Part shown: positions 36,470 to 48,579 of the stretch, piece by piece
Position numbering within the stretch: position 1 is the first letter of the stretch
Layout: every line of letters begins with the position of its first letter
DNA from: Ailurus styani
Taxonomy: Eukaryota; Chordata; Mammalia; Carnivora; Ailuridae
Length of the DNA: 64,000 bases
Assembly (NCBI GenBank): GCA_002007465.1
Contig: LNAC01000681.1
Coordinates: 62,001 to 126,000, forward strand
Direction: 5' to 3'
The notes under the pieces: generated by a model
Told to the model about the DNA's origin: nothing
The model's input: the letters and a program-made list of their open reading frames with translations, nothing else
The model's database searches: none
Position numbers and translations under genes: made by a program

Positions 36470-36770
36470 CTTTTTGGGGGTAGTGCAGGGATTTCCCATA
36501 TAGCCCTGCCCCACGTGTGCATAGCCTCCCTCATTATCAACATACCCCACCAGAGTGGTACTTTTGCCATAACCGATGAACTGCACTGAAACATCATAAT
36601 CACCTGAAGTCCATAGTTTATGTTACTGTTCACTTTTGGTATACATTCTGAACAAATGTATAATGACCTAGTCATCATTATAGTATTATACAGAATATAG
36701 TCAATGCCCTACAAATCCTCTGTGCTCTGCCTGTTCATCCCTCCTTCTCCTCAACTTCCAATTTTTTTTA
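36470..36770 (-). mobile_element. L1M 3' UTR fragment, antisense
   Basis: 'acaaatgtataatgacctag', 'ttatagtattatacagaata', and 'cctctgtgctctgcctgttc' match an old L1 3' UTR in antisense. The same text recurs near 62870. Confidence 0.75.
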
Positions 36771-36779
36771 CTGCCTTCT

Positions 36780-37710
36780 ATAGTTACCATTGAGTTTTTA
36801 GTTACAATTATTATAATTTTTCTATTTAGAAGTTTAATTCAGTACTTTTAAAAAATCTGCTTAGGCTTTTGAGTCTCATTTCTGTTCTTATAATCAAGCA
36901 ATTGTTGTATCTTGGCACATACTAAGCATTTGTTTTGTGTCCTGTCTGAAATAGTTCTGGTATTTAATATCTTGAGAGTCTAATTCTGCTATCTGTGCTT
37001 CTGTTGTTTTATTCATAGTGCTTTATTTTCTTGTTGTTTTGAGTATGTGTATGAGTTTTGATTGTGAACTCAAATCTCTTGGAGTTTTATTTGTGGGAAT
37101 TTTTTCTGGGGTGGGTTAATTTCAGCTTCCAGAGTGAACTTGTAATTCTGCTAGTCGTCAGGTGAAGAGGGCACCATTAATTCGGGGACCCTTTGAATTA
37201 CATTATCTGCTTGAGTGGTTTGGTTTAAGATCATACAGCTTGCGTGGATTTGGGTTACAGTCTTCCATGAGGGTCAGCTTGGGGTTATGAATTTTTGGAA
37301 GCTATCCTCCGGCCCCATTGCCAAGGACATGTCACGCATGTTTCCTCGCTGCCTCTTCTTGTGGTACAGGATTATTTCTTGCTCCCCCTGACATGAAGAT
37401 CAGTCCTTTTGGAATCTTAGTGTCATGCTCAGGTCTTCTGTTTGCCTTCTTGTCCCAAGTTTTAGGTTTCCCTGCACTCCATTTCATTCAGCTGTCAGAA
37501 AAGAGTGTAAAGGTCACCAGTGTTGACAAATACCCTCAGTGTAAAATCTCGCTTTGGCATTGACCTATCTCCCAGGGTTCTCCTATCATTTTTTTGTTTG
37601 TTTGTTTTGTTTTCTGCAGATTCCCCATTTTTCACCAGCTTGGTAAATTATTTTTTTACTATTAAAATTCATCCACCTTCTCGTCATTTTCATCAGGAGG
37701 GACATGAATA
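36780..37710. other. Possible old L1 continuation, otherwise unassigned
   Basis: Loose resemblance to antisense L1M text; no gene. Not assigned. Confidence 0.3.
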
Positions 37711-37720
37711 CCTCATTGCT

Positions 37721-37926
37721 TTTATTTTTTTTTTTAAGATTTTATTTATTTGACAGAGAGAGAAAGATTACAAGTAGGCAGAGAAGCAGGCAGAGAGACA
37801 GGAAGAGAGGAGGAAGCAGGCTCTCTGCTGAGCAGAGAGCCCGATGCGGGCCTCCATCCCAGGACCCTAAGATCGTGACCTGAGCCGAAGGCAGAGGCTT
37901 AACCCACTGAGCCACTCAGGCAACCC
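37721..37926 (-). mobile_element. SINEC, antisense, with TSD
   Basis: PolyT, 'gattacaagtaggcagagaa', and a 'ccactgagccactcagg' end. Direct repeat 'cctcattgct' at 37711-37720 and 37927-37936. Confidence 0.94.
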
Positions 37927-37939
37927 CCTCATTGCTTCT

Positions 37940-39335
37940 TTATGATGAATTCTGTAGTAATAGGTACTGATTCTAAAATAATCTTTTGTGTAAGTTACAA
38001 AAATGGAGACAGCAATCAGAAAAGAATGTCTTCTTCCTTCTTTGTGTGTCATGTACTCATACAAAACAGAAGAATCCTGATACCTGTGAAAGCTTTAGAG
38101 CAGAAATTCTTATCTGAGCATGCCACCATTTCTTTCCTTTATCCTGGTAAAGCATCACTGATTTAATAAACCACTCTTAATTGTAGTGGGATCATGTTTC
38201 TCAAGTGTTACAGGGATGGAGAATTGTTCAGAGCCATTATTATTGGATATTGACTTGTTCTAGGTTCAATTTAAACCTTGAGATGCTTGGTTGACTGTTA
38301 TTTGACATGATAGGGTTTGTCAGCCTTCAACAACATCTTCAAGGGATGATGTTGAGAACTTCTCTGAAGATACTAAAAGTTCTACAGCAAACTTTTGGCT
38401 TGGTGGCTGTTTTTCCCCAGCTATACCTAACTCTAGTGTTGAAAACCAGTCATCAGAAACTGAATTACTTCGTCTCCTCTTTGCCTTTGTGGTTAGCATT
38501 CAGCTAGAGGTAGAGATTTACTCTGTTTCTGCAGAGAGAATCTTGAATTCGTGCCATAAGACTATTCTGCACATTCACAGAGTCTGCATTATACAGCATC
38601 ACTATACAGCATCATGGTAAGATGTATGTTACTCTGCTGCCCTTTCACTTAGACCTGTCATAAAGTAAATTCCATTCGCTCTTTGAACTCTCCATTTGGA
38701 TCTGCTCCCCTTACTCCATCTGTCGCTGTAATCTTTCCCTTTTGAACTGTGGTGTTTGGCATTTATTGGTTGGCTTGGACTTCCATGGAGCTCTGTGTTG
38801 ATACAGTAAATGTCCTCAGAAATGTTGGTAAAAGTGATTGGTCATGTTAGGATGTTGAATTGGAAATTACCTAGTCTTAATTTTCTAAACATGCTTAGTT
38901 GTGAAAACCTTAATTTGGGTAAAGGATTACTCGAATACCCAACAGATAAATTGGAAGCTGGGGTTTTTGAAAATCAGTGAGGAGATCGACCCTTTTATTT
39001 CACAAATGAAACTTCATAAATCCAGAAAGGTTCAATGGCTATGGTTTATAGCTGTTTCCATTTTAGCACACCCAGCATCCTCTTTCCAGATCTCTGACTG
39101 GATTGTGGTTTTGCTTTATTGTCAGTCTTTTGGAGAGTGCAGTGACTGTATCTCTGGGCCGCTTGGTGGAATTGGCCAGAGTGAGGAAATCCTTTTTTTT
39201 TTTAATGGTAGCTGTCTCATTTTTTTCTTCAGACTTGTTTTCTTCTCTTTTGCATGGAGCAGATATTTATTAACATGACTGGCTAATGAGAGTAGCTTTC
39301 TTCCCCCCTTGAATTTGAAGGGAAGGAGAAGAAGG
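37940..39335. other. Unassigned intronic stretch
   Basis: Nothing recognised. Confidence 0.35.
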
Positions 39336-39339
39336 GAAC

Positions 39340-39545
39340 CAACATTTAGGGACACCTGCTTAGGTAAACAGACACTGCTGGATGCTTTTACGGAGGTTTA
39401 AATTCCTTTCATTTGTAGCTATCCTATAAAGTAGTTGGTGACATTTTCCTTTTGTAGTTAAGGAAACTGAGGCGCAGAGACGCTAATAACTTGATCCATA
39501 GTCAGACTTACCTTGAGGATGCAGGACAGCTGGAGGATTTTCTAA
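39340..39545 (+). repeat. MIR fragment, sense
   Basis: 'tagttaaggaaactgaggcg' with 'cagagacgctaataacttg' is MIR core text. Confidence 0.78.
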
Positions 39546-39549
39546 GCAG

Positions 39550-41361
39550 GCATGAAAATCTGTGATTGGAGGCTAGGGGCACAAGTGGATCCTCTGGCAT
39601 GGTTAGAGTACACGGTCTCTGCTGTGTGATTGGCATTACACTTTGGAGAGAATGTTCACGTGTTATTGTGTTCATCCTAAGGGCCAGAAATGGTTTACTG
39701 AGTTATGTGTACTGGCATTTTTACTGTTCCACATAAAAAGATGTAATAAGGTTGTATTTTGAGTAATAGAACCTTTCTTCTTTCTCCTTCTTCCCCCCTT
39801 CTCTCCCCCTTGTAGAAAAGGGAGTTATACTTATTTGAATAAACCAATATCAATTCTTAGAGTAGATGGTAAACATCTGGGCTTGTTGATACTTTTCAAC
39901 ATATGTGAGGAAATTTTATGACCTGATAACTTGAGCTGGTGGGGGATGGGGAGGGGCTTACAACATTCCCACCAAGACAGATTTGTTCAGTAGATCTTGA
40001 AGTTGTTACAAAACAGCGGATGGCTAAATTAGAAATAAATGGTGTCTATAAACTAGCGATTGTATCAAGGTTTTGTAGAAAGCCTAAAATAAGTCCTAAA
40101 TTAAAAAAATAATAAAGGCACGATCATGTTTATATACAAGTGCTGGATGGCTGGAGGATATTAAAGGAAATGTCTTGTTTTGGTAGAATTTGATCACCAG
40201 TCCACCAAGTCCCTTTAATCAGTACTTGCAATCAGGAAGTGGAGGATGTGTTGTCTTATAAAGGTTGGGCTTCCCAAGTCCACGAGTGGAGCTCAGTCAG
40301 GAAACAACAGGGGTGGGCTTCTGAGCACAGAGGTGGCGTTAACCTCAAGTCAGTGCCTTGGAGGAGGCATAGTGTGTGTGTTGTCTTGTGTGCAACTTTG
40401 CCAAGTGGTGTTCAGGTATTTTGTGAGTAATGCCTTATCAGTTGTATGTAGGTGGTGGTATATTTTCTTGGGAATTTTCAAGTAACCGTATCTAGAGTTA
40501 GGTTTTCAGAATTGCTTTCACTTCCCTTTCCAGCCATGTCTGGCGTCCATTTAGTGGCATGTGCCAGTACACAGAGGCACCGTGCTCCCACCCCTGCCCC
40601 CGACCTCCCCCTTTTTTCTTCAGGGACCTCAGTGCACAGAGCTGAGTCAGTCATATTTCCGAGACCATGATGCTCAATTGTTGTCTGGAAAAGGCCCTTT
40701 ATTTTTTTCCTTTTTTCTCCTTCACCCCCAGTTCCATGTCCCAGTCCTTTTTGAGCACCCACTCAAGTATGTTTAATGTGTGTTCTTCAGCCCATTTGCC
40801 ATCTGCTATTTTTTACATACATGTTAATCTCACTTTTTTCTTTAACATTGAGAAGTAGTCCGGCTTTTGTATGTAAATCTCATTCCATGATTCTGACTCT
40901 GCTACGTAGTAGGATGGTTGTCGGCTGTGCAGTCATCATGCTGCTTCACACAACGTTCTTGTCATTTGGGCGTCGTGTGGGGATTGTTCAGGTATATCCC
41001 TCCAAAGAATTGTTAGGTCATTGAATATCTGCATATTTGGTTTCAGCTCTCCTGTTAGAGCACATGGGACAGCAGGGCTTTAATCCATTACCTAGAAAAA
41101 AAGTAACACATCACAAATAGAATTTCTTGATCCATGCTTTGGTTTCCTGAGGAAGTTCTTGTGAACTAGTTTTGAGTCCTATTATTAAAAGCCTTTACTC
41201 TTCACTATCATTCTTTATTTTCTTTCAGTAATGTTAGGGAATCAGAGGGAACATAGTTTTTTTTTAAAAGAATTTCTCTGTAAATGCCTATATAACTGTG
41301 AAAACTTTATGAAAATACTACAAATACTAAGATTTCTGTTTTTTTTTTTTTTATTTTATAG
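39550..41361. other. Unassigned end of intron 1
   Basis: Unique-looking sequence leading to exon 2. TGAGTCA at 40643-40649 matches an AP-1 site, but a 7-mer alone proves little. The final 60 bases carry the branch-like TACTAAG and T tract used by exon 2. Confidence 0.4.
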
Positions 41362-41442
41362 GGCGCCAATGCCTCGGCATTAGAGAAAGAGATTGGTCCA
41401 GAACAGTTTCCAGTCAATGAGCACTATTTTGGATTAGTCAAT
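41362..41442 (+). CDS. USP12: USP12 coding exon 2 (internal, residues about 17-43)
   Basis: Internal exon of a ubiquitin-specific cysteine protease that removes ubiquitin from substrates and is known to work with the WD-repeat cofactors WDR48/UAF1 and WDR20. It encodes 27 residues beginning [10 protein letters not shown] and ending EHYFGLVN, the start of the USP catalytic fold. The 3' splice site is a long T tract ending in ATAG at 41358-41361, with a branch-like TACTAAG at 41325-41331. The donor GTAAGT starts at 41443. The exon is in phase 0 at both ends (81 nt). It is too short to show as an ordinary open frame. Val at the position in 'FPVNEHY' and Glu in 'ALEKEIG' favour USP12; I recall Ile and Asp in USP46. 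The upstream exon with the start codon is not in this window. Residue numbers assume a human-like 16-residue first exon, supported by the active Cys then falling at 48. Confidence 0.96.
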
Positions 41443-41464
41443 GTAAGTATCCATTGATACTTAG

Positions 41465-43900
41465 CCTTCACCAGTATCGTTGGAAATAGTTTTAAAAATG
41501 ATGTGTGCATTTCATAATTTATTAAAGGAAAATTGTTCATTTGCATCAGTAGGCTTAAGGCCAAGAAACTTGATTTGAAATTCTCTTTTTAATGGAAGGG
41601 AAACAAAGTTGCCCAAGGTGTTCAGAGTTTTAAAACAGTTTCTGACCCGTGAGTCTAATTTTTCCTATTTGTGTCAGAATTTTTCATAACCGAAATTTTG
41701 TATGGCCTACGCCAAATGATCTCTTGATTCTTTGAGGATTCTTTAAATGTCTAAGTATAAGTGGTCCAAATGTACACGTATAATAAATAAACTTTTGTAA
41801 GTGCCTCCATGTGTCTGTAGAGTATTTGTCAACTTACTTCTGGCAGTGTTCCACTAGTGTACATACACAAGGGCAAAATATAGGGAAAAGGTACAATTGC
41901 CAGTCCTTGTGGAGGTCATTCTAGTAATTATGCATCATTAAAACTTTGGAAGAACTTTCTTTAGAATGTTTAACTCTTTTCTGTATCATCAGCACACACC
42001 ACACATCCACACATCTGTGTTATAGGGTACTGTCGAGTGGATCCGTGGTGAGTGTTTTAGACTAGAGAGAGAGAGGTGACCAAGAAAGTTCCATTGAACA
42101 CACCTGTGTGTCACTGAGCACCAAGTACTTCCGTAATTGTGATGTATGACGTGAATTTCTTGTGTGATTTGAGGAAAGCAGTTAAAGTGGTATGGGTGTT
42201 TCCTTCTGCTCTGGGAGTTCCCTTGTGAGTGTGAAGCTCGTGTCGGAATCAGCAGTCCCCACTCCACAGTGCCCCCTCCCCAGAGGAGGCTGTGCATTCC
42301 TCCGCTGGCTGTTTTTCCTGGACTCCAGCCCTGCATTCTAGATCACGTACCTATGCTGCTATTAGAAACGGTCCATCGACTTCCTGGTATGGTAGGTAAG
42401 GAACTTGGCTCTCTTCTGCCACAGTCTTTGCCCCTTCTCTGGTATGGAATTCACCACAGCTTTATTCTTCCACATCCTTCATTTTCATTTATTCTTCCCC
42501 AAGTCTTCAGCAGCACTAACAAAGCCAAAAAGACTTCCTCGGTACCAGTTGGCACTGCGTCGTCCCCACGGTGTTGACATCCCTCCGGAGCCCTGTCATC
42601 CCACCGTGTGGCCTCTGTGGCCTTCTTTGTCCTTCACCCTACGCATCCCTTGGCTTCTCTCCTTCCCTAGATCCCCTCTTCTGCTTGGGTTTTTCCCTGC
42701 TCTGTGGAGCGTGTTCTGTAGTAGCTTCTTTAGGGAGTGTGCACAGGAGGTAAACTTTGAGATCTTGTGCATCTAAGAATGTTTTCGTTATTGTCAAAGC
42801 TAGATGGAGATCCTAAGTTATAACCTTCCTTTAGAATTTGTAAGGGATTACTCTGTGGGTTTCTGGCTTCTGTTGACATCAGCAGGGCTGATGCCATTCT
42901 GATTCTTCCATCTCTTCTGTGTGAGGCTTTTTCTCCTTAAAAAAATGTTTTGGGAGGCTTTCAGAATGTGGATGAATAGCCAGTGTTCTGAAATTTCATG
43001 ATGCATCTTCGTGTCCCCTTGTTGTTGCATTGACTGTTTATCAACCCATTTAGATATTTTTCATTTTTAACTCAGTTCTAGAACATTTCTGATACTAGTA
43101 TTTGGATAATTTCCTTCCTATCAGTGTAATCTCTTTGTTCTTTTTTCATATACTCTTAGTTGCATATTGAAATGCAGACTGATTCTTTGTTTTTCCTCCT
43201 TTTTCTTCCATTTTTTTATCATCCGATATTATTCTACATTTTGGACTATTACTTGCCCCTTTTTGACCAGTTCATTGTACTTTTTATTTCATAGAGTGTT
43301 GCCTTAATTTTTTTATCTTGTAATGGAGGCAATATTCTCTGTTATTTTTCTCAGGATATAATTTTTGTTGCTGAGGTTTTCTTAAGCTTACTGGATTGTT
43401 TTGAGGCCTTCCCTCCTCCCCCCACCATTTTAAACTCTTGTCTTTCCTGATGGGAGCTTTCCTTAAATTTCATTCATACGTAAAAGTGAAATTCTGAAAA
43501 GTTGATTGGTGTACTGTGGGTGGAACTTGTCTGCTGTGGGTTTCCTCTAGGGTGACCGCTTGGCAAGGAGGCTTTAGAAATGGCTGCACCCAGCCCCCAT
43601 TCCAGTGGTGGGAGCATTTCCTCTGGAACTGTTACTTGGTGCTGGGGGACTTTCAGTTTCTGTCAGGGGTGGCTTAGTTCAGGGTTTGTTGAACCCTCTG
43701 TTTTCTGTTCAGTGCCTCACTGCTGTCCTCTGCTGTCCTTAGGGCTTTTGAACCAGACCCTCCTGTGCGGCTTCTGCGGAGACTAAACCTGCAGTTGAAA
43801 GAAAGGTTAAGTGTTGTCTAGGGGTCTAAACGGTCCTTTTAAAAGACTTATAACCAGACTTGTGTTTTTAGGTGACCTCCAGCCCTCTCCCCCACCACCC
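41465..43900. other. Unassigned intron 2 sequence, partly old-repeat-like
   Basis: About 42760-43800 has the texture of an old interspersed repeat ('gggattactctgtgggtttc', then T-rich, then GC-richer), but I cannot name it. A 123-codon open frame at 42405-42776 has no family features. Confidence 0.3.
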
Positions 43901-43924
43901 CGCTTTTTTTTTTCTTGGCCTTTT

Positions 43925-44035
43925 GAGTTTTTGCTTAATTTATTTTTATTTTAATTTATTAATTAAATTATTAATTTATTCTGTTATTTTATTATAAAAT
44001 AACAGTATAATACTATTATTTTATTGGGGTTTTGT
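43925..44035. repeat. AT-rich low-complexity with an 11-bp hairpin
   Basis: Tract of AATTTATT-type units. 43981-44005 is CTGTTATTTTA, TTA, TAAAATAACAG: a perfect 11-bp stem with a 3-nt loop. Confidence 0.8.
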
Positions 44036-44039
44036 GGGG

Positions 44040-47036
44040 AGGGCGGGGAATTGATTATTTAATTTCCCTGGTTTAACACGATCTGGCCTCTTCTGACATC
44101 TAAAGCATCCGTGCTCACGTGCAGAGGTGTCTGGTGATCAGCAGCCTGGTGTATTCTGACAACGGCAGAACCCCAGCTGCTTCACTCTCACGAACTACTT
44201 CCCTGTGGCTCCTGCCCTGATTCGGTTCACGCTCTAAAGCTAATGTGTGTCTTGAATTGTAGGAAAGTTGTGCTCACTGATAGTGTCTCAGAAGAACCCA
44301 TTTTCTTCAGCACTGGAGTATTTTATACATTGAAGGCTGTTTTACCTTTAGTCCTCTCCAGTTTCAATATTTCAATCTCTGTTTTGGGTCTGACTGTAAC
44401 TTTTTTTGTAGATAGCCTCAGAACAACCAAAACAACATCCTTGAGAAAATCCTATTATAAAATGAGTTCTAAAAGTCTATTTTTTTTGTTATGTTGTTTT
44501 TACTCTGATACATCACTTTGAGAATACCAGTGTCAATTGTGTTAAAAAAAAAAAAGGATTTCTAAGAAGGTTTTATTTTTATTATTCCCTGTGGATCAAT
44601 CCAAATTAAAAGGGTGGTATTTGTGTTTCTCCCTAAAGCTGACTAACCGAGGTTCAGTAAAACCCAAGAGAAGAGGGAGGGAGTGAAGTTAGTAAGAGAC
44701 CTTAAAGGAAGCTTTGTCTTTTATCCCTTCCAGAGACTCATTTGGTGGGTAGAAATGTAGTTTCTGATCTCTGAGCCTAGTTATTATGATGAAAAATTGG
44801 GATCTCTGAGGTAACAGGGGCTCCAACTATGAAAGACTGATGAACACCTGAATTATACTGAGAAATTAATTGGTGGTCAGAGTAGATGCAGCAGAACTAG
44901 TATAGTGATTAACTCTGTAACTTAGACTTTCAGGCTACCTTGCAGCTGTGTTCTGTACTGTTAACTTTATTCTGTAGGTCCTGTTTTCCGCTCTTGAAGT
45001 ATCATCACTCTTTCTCTTTGTTTCCCTTCCCCTTCCTCCTTTAAAAAAAATGTATGGAGTTAATCACACTGTTTCTAGGAGTCTCTTATAAATGAAGGGT
45101 GGAGCTTTGTGGGGGGTGGCAGAGAGAAGGTAGCTTAGNACCTCTTTCCCCCCCCCCCCCGCCCGTACCCGTCTACCAGGTAGTTAGTGTTGAAACAATG
45201 CTGAAATGTAACTGCTTTAAGGAACTATGGTTTATCTTTCCCAACAATCAGATTTTGTTAAAATGAAGCACACATGTATTTTCTTTTTATCAGTATGTTC
45301 TTAGCTAAGTATGCATTTCCAAGGTTCATTTTAATTGCCTTTAACTAAAAGCTCACACTGAGAAGAGCTCCTGTTACACCTGCCCGTTTGGAGCCTTTTT
45401 GTGACCGGCGAGTGGCACAGTCATTCATTACCACTTGCCTTTGGGAAATAGTACGTGTATTTGGGCAGTTAGAAAATCAGACTTTTTTTTTTTAATGGAC
45501 AGAAGAAAACCACAGTTTAATTAACTGGCAGAAAATTCAATGTAGGGGTTACTTTCAACATTGTCCCTATAACCTGTTTTCCATTACTTTCAGTTGCAGT
45601 TATCTTTTTTTTGAAGAATATTTTCACAAATGACAGTCTTTATGGCAGTTCACTCTTAATATTCTGATGTCTATCACTGTACTTTGCATAATATACAGAG
45701 TGGGGATTTCCTGTTGGTTTAATTCTTGTGAATGCTTTGATGTTTCTGATGTTATTGGAAATCAGAGAGGAGAAGTACTTGTGTGGTGTGGGGGTTCAGA
45801 AACTATCTTGAGTAGGCAAGGGAGCCATTTGGAAACTTTTTCTTGCAGCAGAATATCCCACTTAAATGTCACCTTTATAGGGTTAGCTAAATTCTTTGAA
45901 AATGAATTGTTTTAAACTGATGAACCAGATTGCCTTTTTCCCCTTATATCTTTTAGCTAGTGAGTACTTATTTTTGTAAAGTAGGTAGAAAAGGAGTGAT
46001 TTTAGTTTGCAGCATCTCTTTCCTACTTTTTGTGCAGTCTGCATTTTTAAATAGCCTTTTTTCATTGTCTTATTATATGGTTCTGTATTAATTTTCCAAT
46101 ACAGTAGGAGCCAGCAGACATGTCACCTCAATAAATCTATTTGTGAGGCTACAGTGGAATGTGCTTTTCCATAAAATCTTTATTATGAAATAATAGTTGT
46201 GTTCCTAGAGCATCTTACAAAAGGCTTTTAAACCTGAATCGTTAGTGGTCGTTGGTTGGAATTCTGGGTCCAGGGAACAGGAGCGTTGTGAAGAAGAAGA
46301 CAAATGAAAATGAAACTTTCTTTCCATTTGTGGGTTATAAAATGACATCGTCAAGAGTAAAGTTGATTAGGTAAATGTCTCTTGGTTCTGTTTTCGTTGG
46401 AATTGATTCATTCTCATTTAGTTTCTCTCCACCTGATGGCCACAGGCTGCTTGAGGTTTGTTTATATTATCAGAGATCCCAGAGAATGTTCATGTTAGAC
46501 GTGAGAAAACAGCTCTACCCCAAGTACTCTACTGAGATCGGATCAAGTGCCCAGTCCTGTTGCAGGGTCTATAAAAGGGTTTGTGATTGACAACCCTACA
46601 GAATTGAAGTAGAGAAGTCATTTTCTGTAAGGAAGGGTGAGACAGGGGAGTTAAGGGGTGTGGGGTGAGGAGTGGATGTCCACTAGCGTGTGGAAGGACA
46701 CTTTGGGATTTGGCCCACTTGGCTGTGGTGAGAATGGTGGGCAGGGAATGTGGGGTATAGTGTTAAAAAAACAGGCCGCCTAAAGAAACCGTAGTAGGGG
46801 AAGAGGGTCTTTCCTTAGAAGGGGATGTTCACAGGACAGGCATCGTCATCGCCAGCTGTCAGCATGGGGGACAGTGGAGCATTTAAACATTTTAAAACAT
46901 TTTTTGTTGGCGATACTGTTAACATAAAGGCGGTAAACACCAGTAGTCTCCAAATGATATATGTAAGATGAACGATTGGGCTGTGGTAAGAAATATAGAA
47001 TTGCTAATGTTTATTTTTATTTAAAAATGAGAGCTA
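44040..47036. other. Unassigned intron 2 sequence
   Basis: Contains an undetermined base at 45139 beside a C-rich run (45148-45160), and an ISRE-like GAAAATGAAACT at 46306-46317. No gene or clear repeat. Confidence 0.35.
45139..45160. other. Ambiguous base (N) next to a polyC run
   Basis: The only N in the window, at 45139, lies 8 bases before a run of about 13 C, suggesting a sequencing or polishing problem. Confidence 0.95.
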
Positions 47037-47052
47037 AGCCTTACTAATTCTT

Positions 47053-47261
47053 GTTTTTAGAGATTCTTTTATATATACGATTTTATATAGAGAGAGAGTG
47101 CATGCAAGCGGGGGGTGGTGGGAAGAATGGGGAGCAGAGGGAGAGGGGGAGAGTCTCAAGCAGACTTCCCGCTGGGTGTGGAGTCCGATGCAGGGCTCGA
47201 TCCCAGGACTCTGAGATCATGACCTGAGCTGAAGGCAGAGACTGAGCCCCCCAGGCGCCCC
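47053..47261 (-). mobile_element. SINEC (older subfamily), antisense, with perfect 16-bp TSD
   Basis: T-rich start, 'gggagagtctcaagcaga'-type internal text, and a 'ccccaggcgcccc' end. Direct repeat 'agccttactaattctt' at 47037-47052 and 47262-47277. Confidence 0.94.
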
Positions 47262-47559
47262 AGCCTTACTAATTCTTAATAAATGGATGATACTGGTATC
47301 CACCCTCTAGCCACATGTGAAGTGGTTCTATGACACTCAGGTTCCATAGCACCAAAGAGTTGACAGTGTAACCATCTCTTATTCATTTGTGTTTATAAAC
47401 TATTATCATTTCAGTGCAGATTTAGAGATTATACAATTGAATTTCAGTGAATCAAATTTTTCAGAATGGTCAAATGGCTTAAAAAGATGGTTTCAAAAAT
47501 AATGCAGTGATGAAGGCCTGTTGTTGGTGTTTCATGGGGATTATTAGTTTAGTTCTTTA

Positions 47560-47735
47560 CAAGATTTTAGAAGGTGGGCACTGTATTATAGACCTCATGT
47601 ACAGATGAGGAAGTGGGTGAGCAGAGTAGTTTAGAAGCTTCCTGAGGTCACACAGCAGAAACGGACTTGAACCTAGACAGTTTGCTTTCAGAGCCTGTAT
47701 AATTCGTTGCTGCATGGTGCTGCTCTCAAGGCAGA
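47560..47735 (+). repeat. MIR fragment, sense
   Basis: 'tgtacagatgaggaagtggg', 'cctgaggtcacacagcagaa', and 'ggacttgaacctagacagt' are MIR landmarks. Confidence 0.8.
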
Positions 47736-48041
47736 TGACTCCAATGAATTCAAACCACTATGGTAGATAGGATTGAGAATTTAATTTAGAAAATACAGTA
47801 AGGCTGTAAAGGAAACTTTCCCCCTTGGACCTGTTTGTGCATCTGTGTATCTATCTTGATTGCCATTAAAGCCACATATCAAAGTAACTGAACATAAACT
47901 CAGACTATCAACCAGAATATTACCAAAAGGCATACTCAGTTTCATTGCTCTTACTTAAATATTAATAATTTTTAGTGGAAACGAAATTAATGTAAATAAG
48001 ATAAATTTTACACATTTACTTTGTCTGAATCACATTTGTTG

Positions 48042-48577
48042 TACAGTTGGCTGTTGAACAACACAGGTTTGAGCTGCCCAGGTCCATCTATATGCAGATT
48101 TTTTTTCTTTTTGGTACAAATACAGTATAGTATTGTATTTTCTTTTATGATTTTCTTTTTTTTAAAAAGATTTTATTTGTTTATTTGTCAGAGAGAGAGG
48201 GAGAGAGCACAGGCTGGCAGAGTGGCAGGCAGAGGCACAGGGAGAAGCAGGCTCCCCGCGGAGCAGGGCGCCCGATGCAGGGCTCGATCCCAGGACCCTG
48301 GAATCATGACTTGAGCCAAAGGCAGATGCTTAACTGACTGAGCCACCCAGGCGTCCATGATTTTCTTAATAGTATTTTCTTTTCTCTAGCTTACTTTATT
48401 GTATATAATACATACAACATACAAAATATGTGTTAATTAATTGTTATAGGTAAGACTTCTGGTAAACAGTAGTCTGTTATTAGTGAAGTTTTTGGGAAGT
48501 CGAAAGTTACACGCAGATTTTTGACTGTGTGAAGGGTTAGCACCCCTAACTCCCAGACTGTTGAAAGGCCAGCTGTA
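48042..48577. mobile_element. Tigger-like (Tc1/mariner) non-autonomous DNA transposon, split by a SINEC
   Basis: Terminal inverted repeats: left 'tacagttggctgttgaacaa', right end reverse-complements to 'tacagctggcctttcaac'. It carries TA ends and no transposase frame. The internal text 'agcttactttattgtat' recurs in the copy at 61210-61588. A SINEC interrupts it at 48158-48356. Confidence 0.85.
48158..48356 (-). mobile_element. SINEC, antisense, with TSD, inside a Tigger-like element
   Basis: PolyT, 'gagcacaggctggcagagtg', and an 'actgagccacccaggcgtcc' end. Direct repeat 'atgattttctt' at 48147-48157 and 48357-48367. Confidence 0.95.
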
Positions 48578-48579
48578 TG

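Larger units (their letters stand above)
1..41361 (+). other. USP12: USP12 intron 1, 3' part (at least 41.4 kb)
   Basis: Everything upstream of exon 2 is non-coding and repeat-rich. I see no CpG island and no ATG-bearing exon encoding the expected N-terminus, so the promoter and exon 1 are taken to lie before base 1. A long first intron is normal for USP12. That this whole stretch is intron rather than intergenic is inferred from the missing first exon. Confidence 0.75.

Noticed and set aside
42405..42776. 123-codon open frame in intron 2
   Set aside because: Composition follows a C/T-rich strand (many Ser, Pro, Leu, Phe); no family features or splice context.
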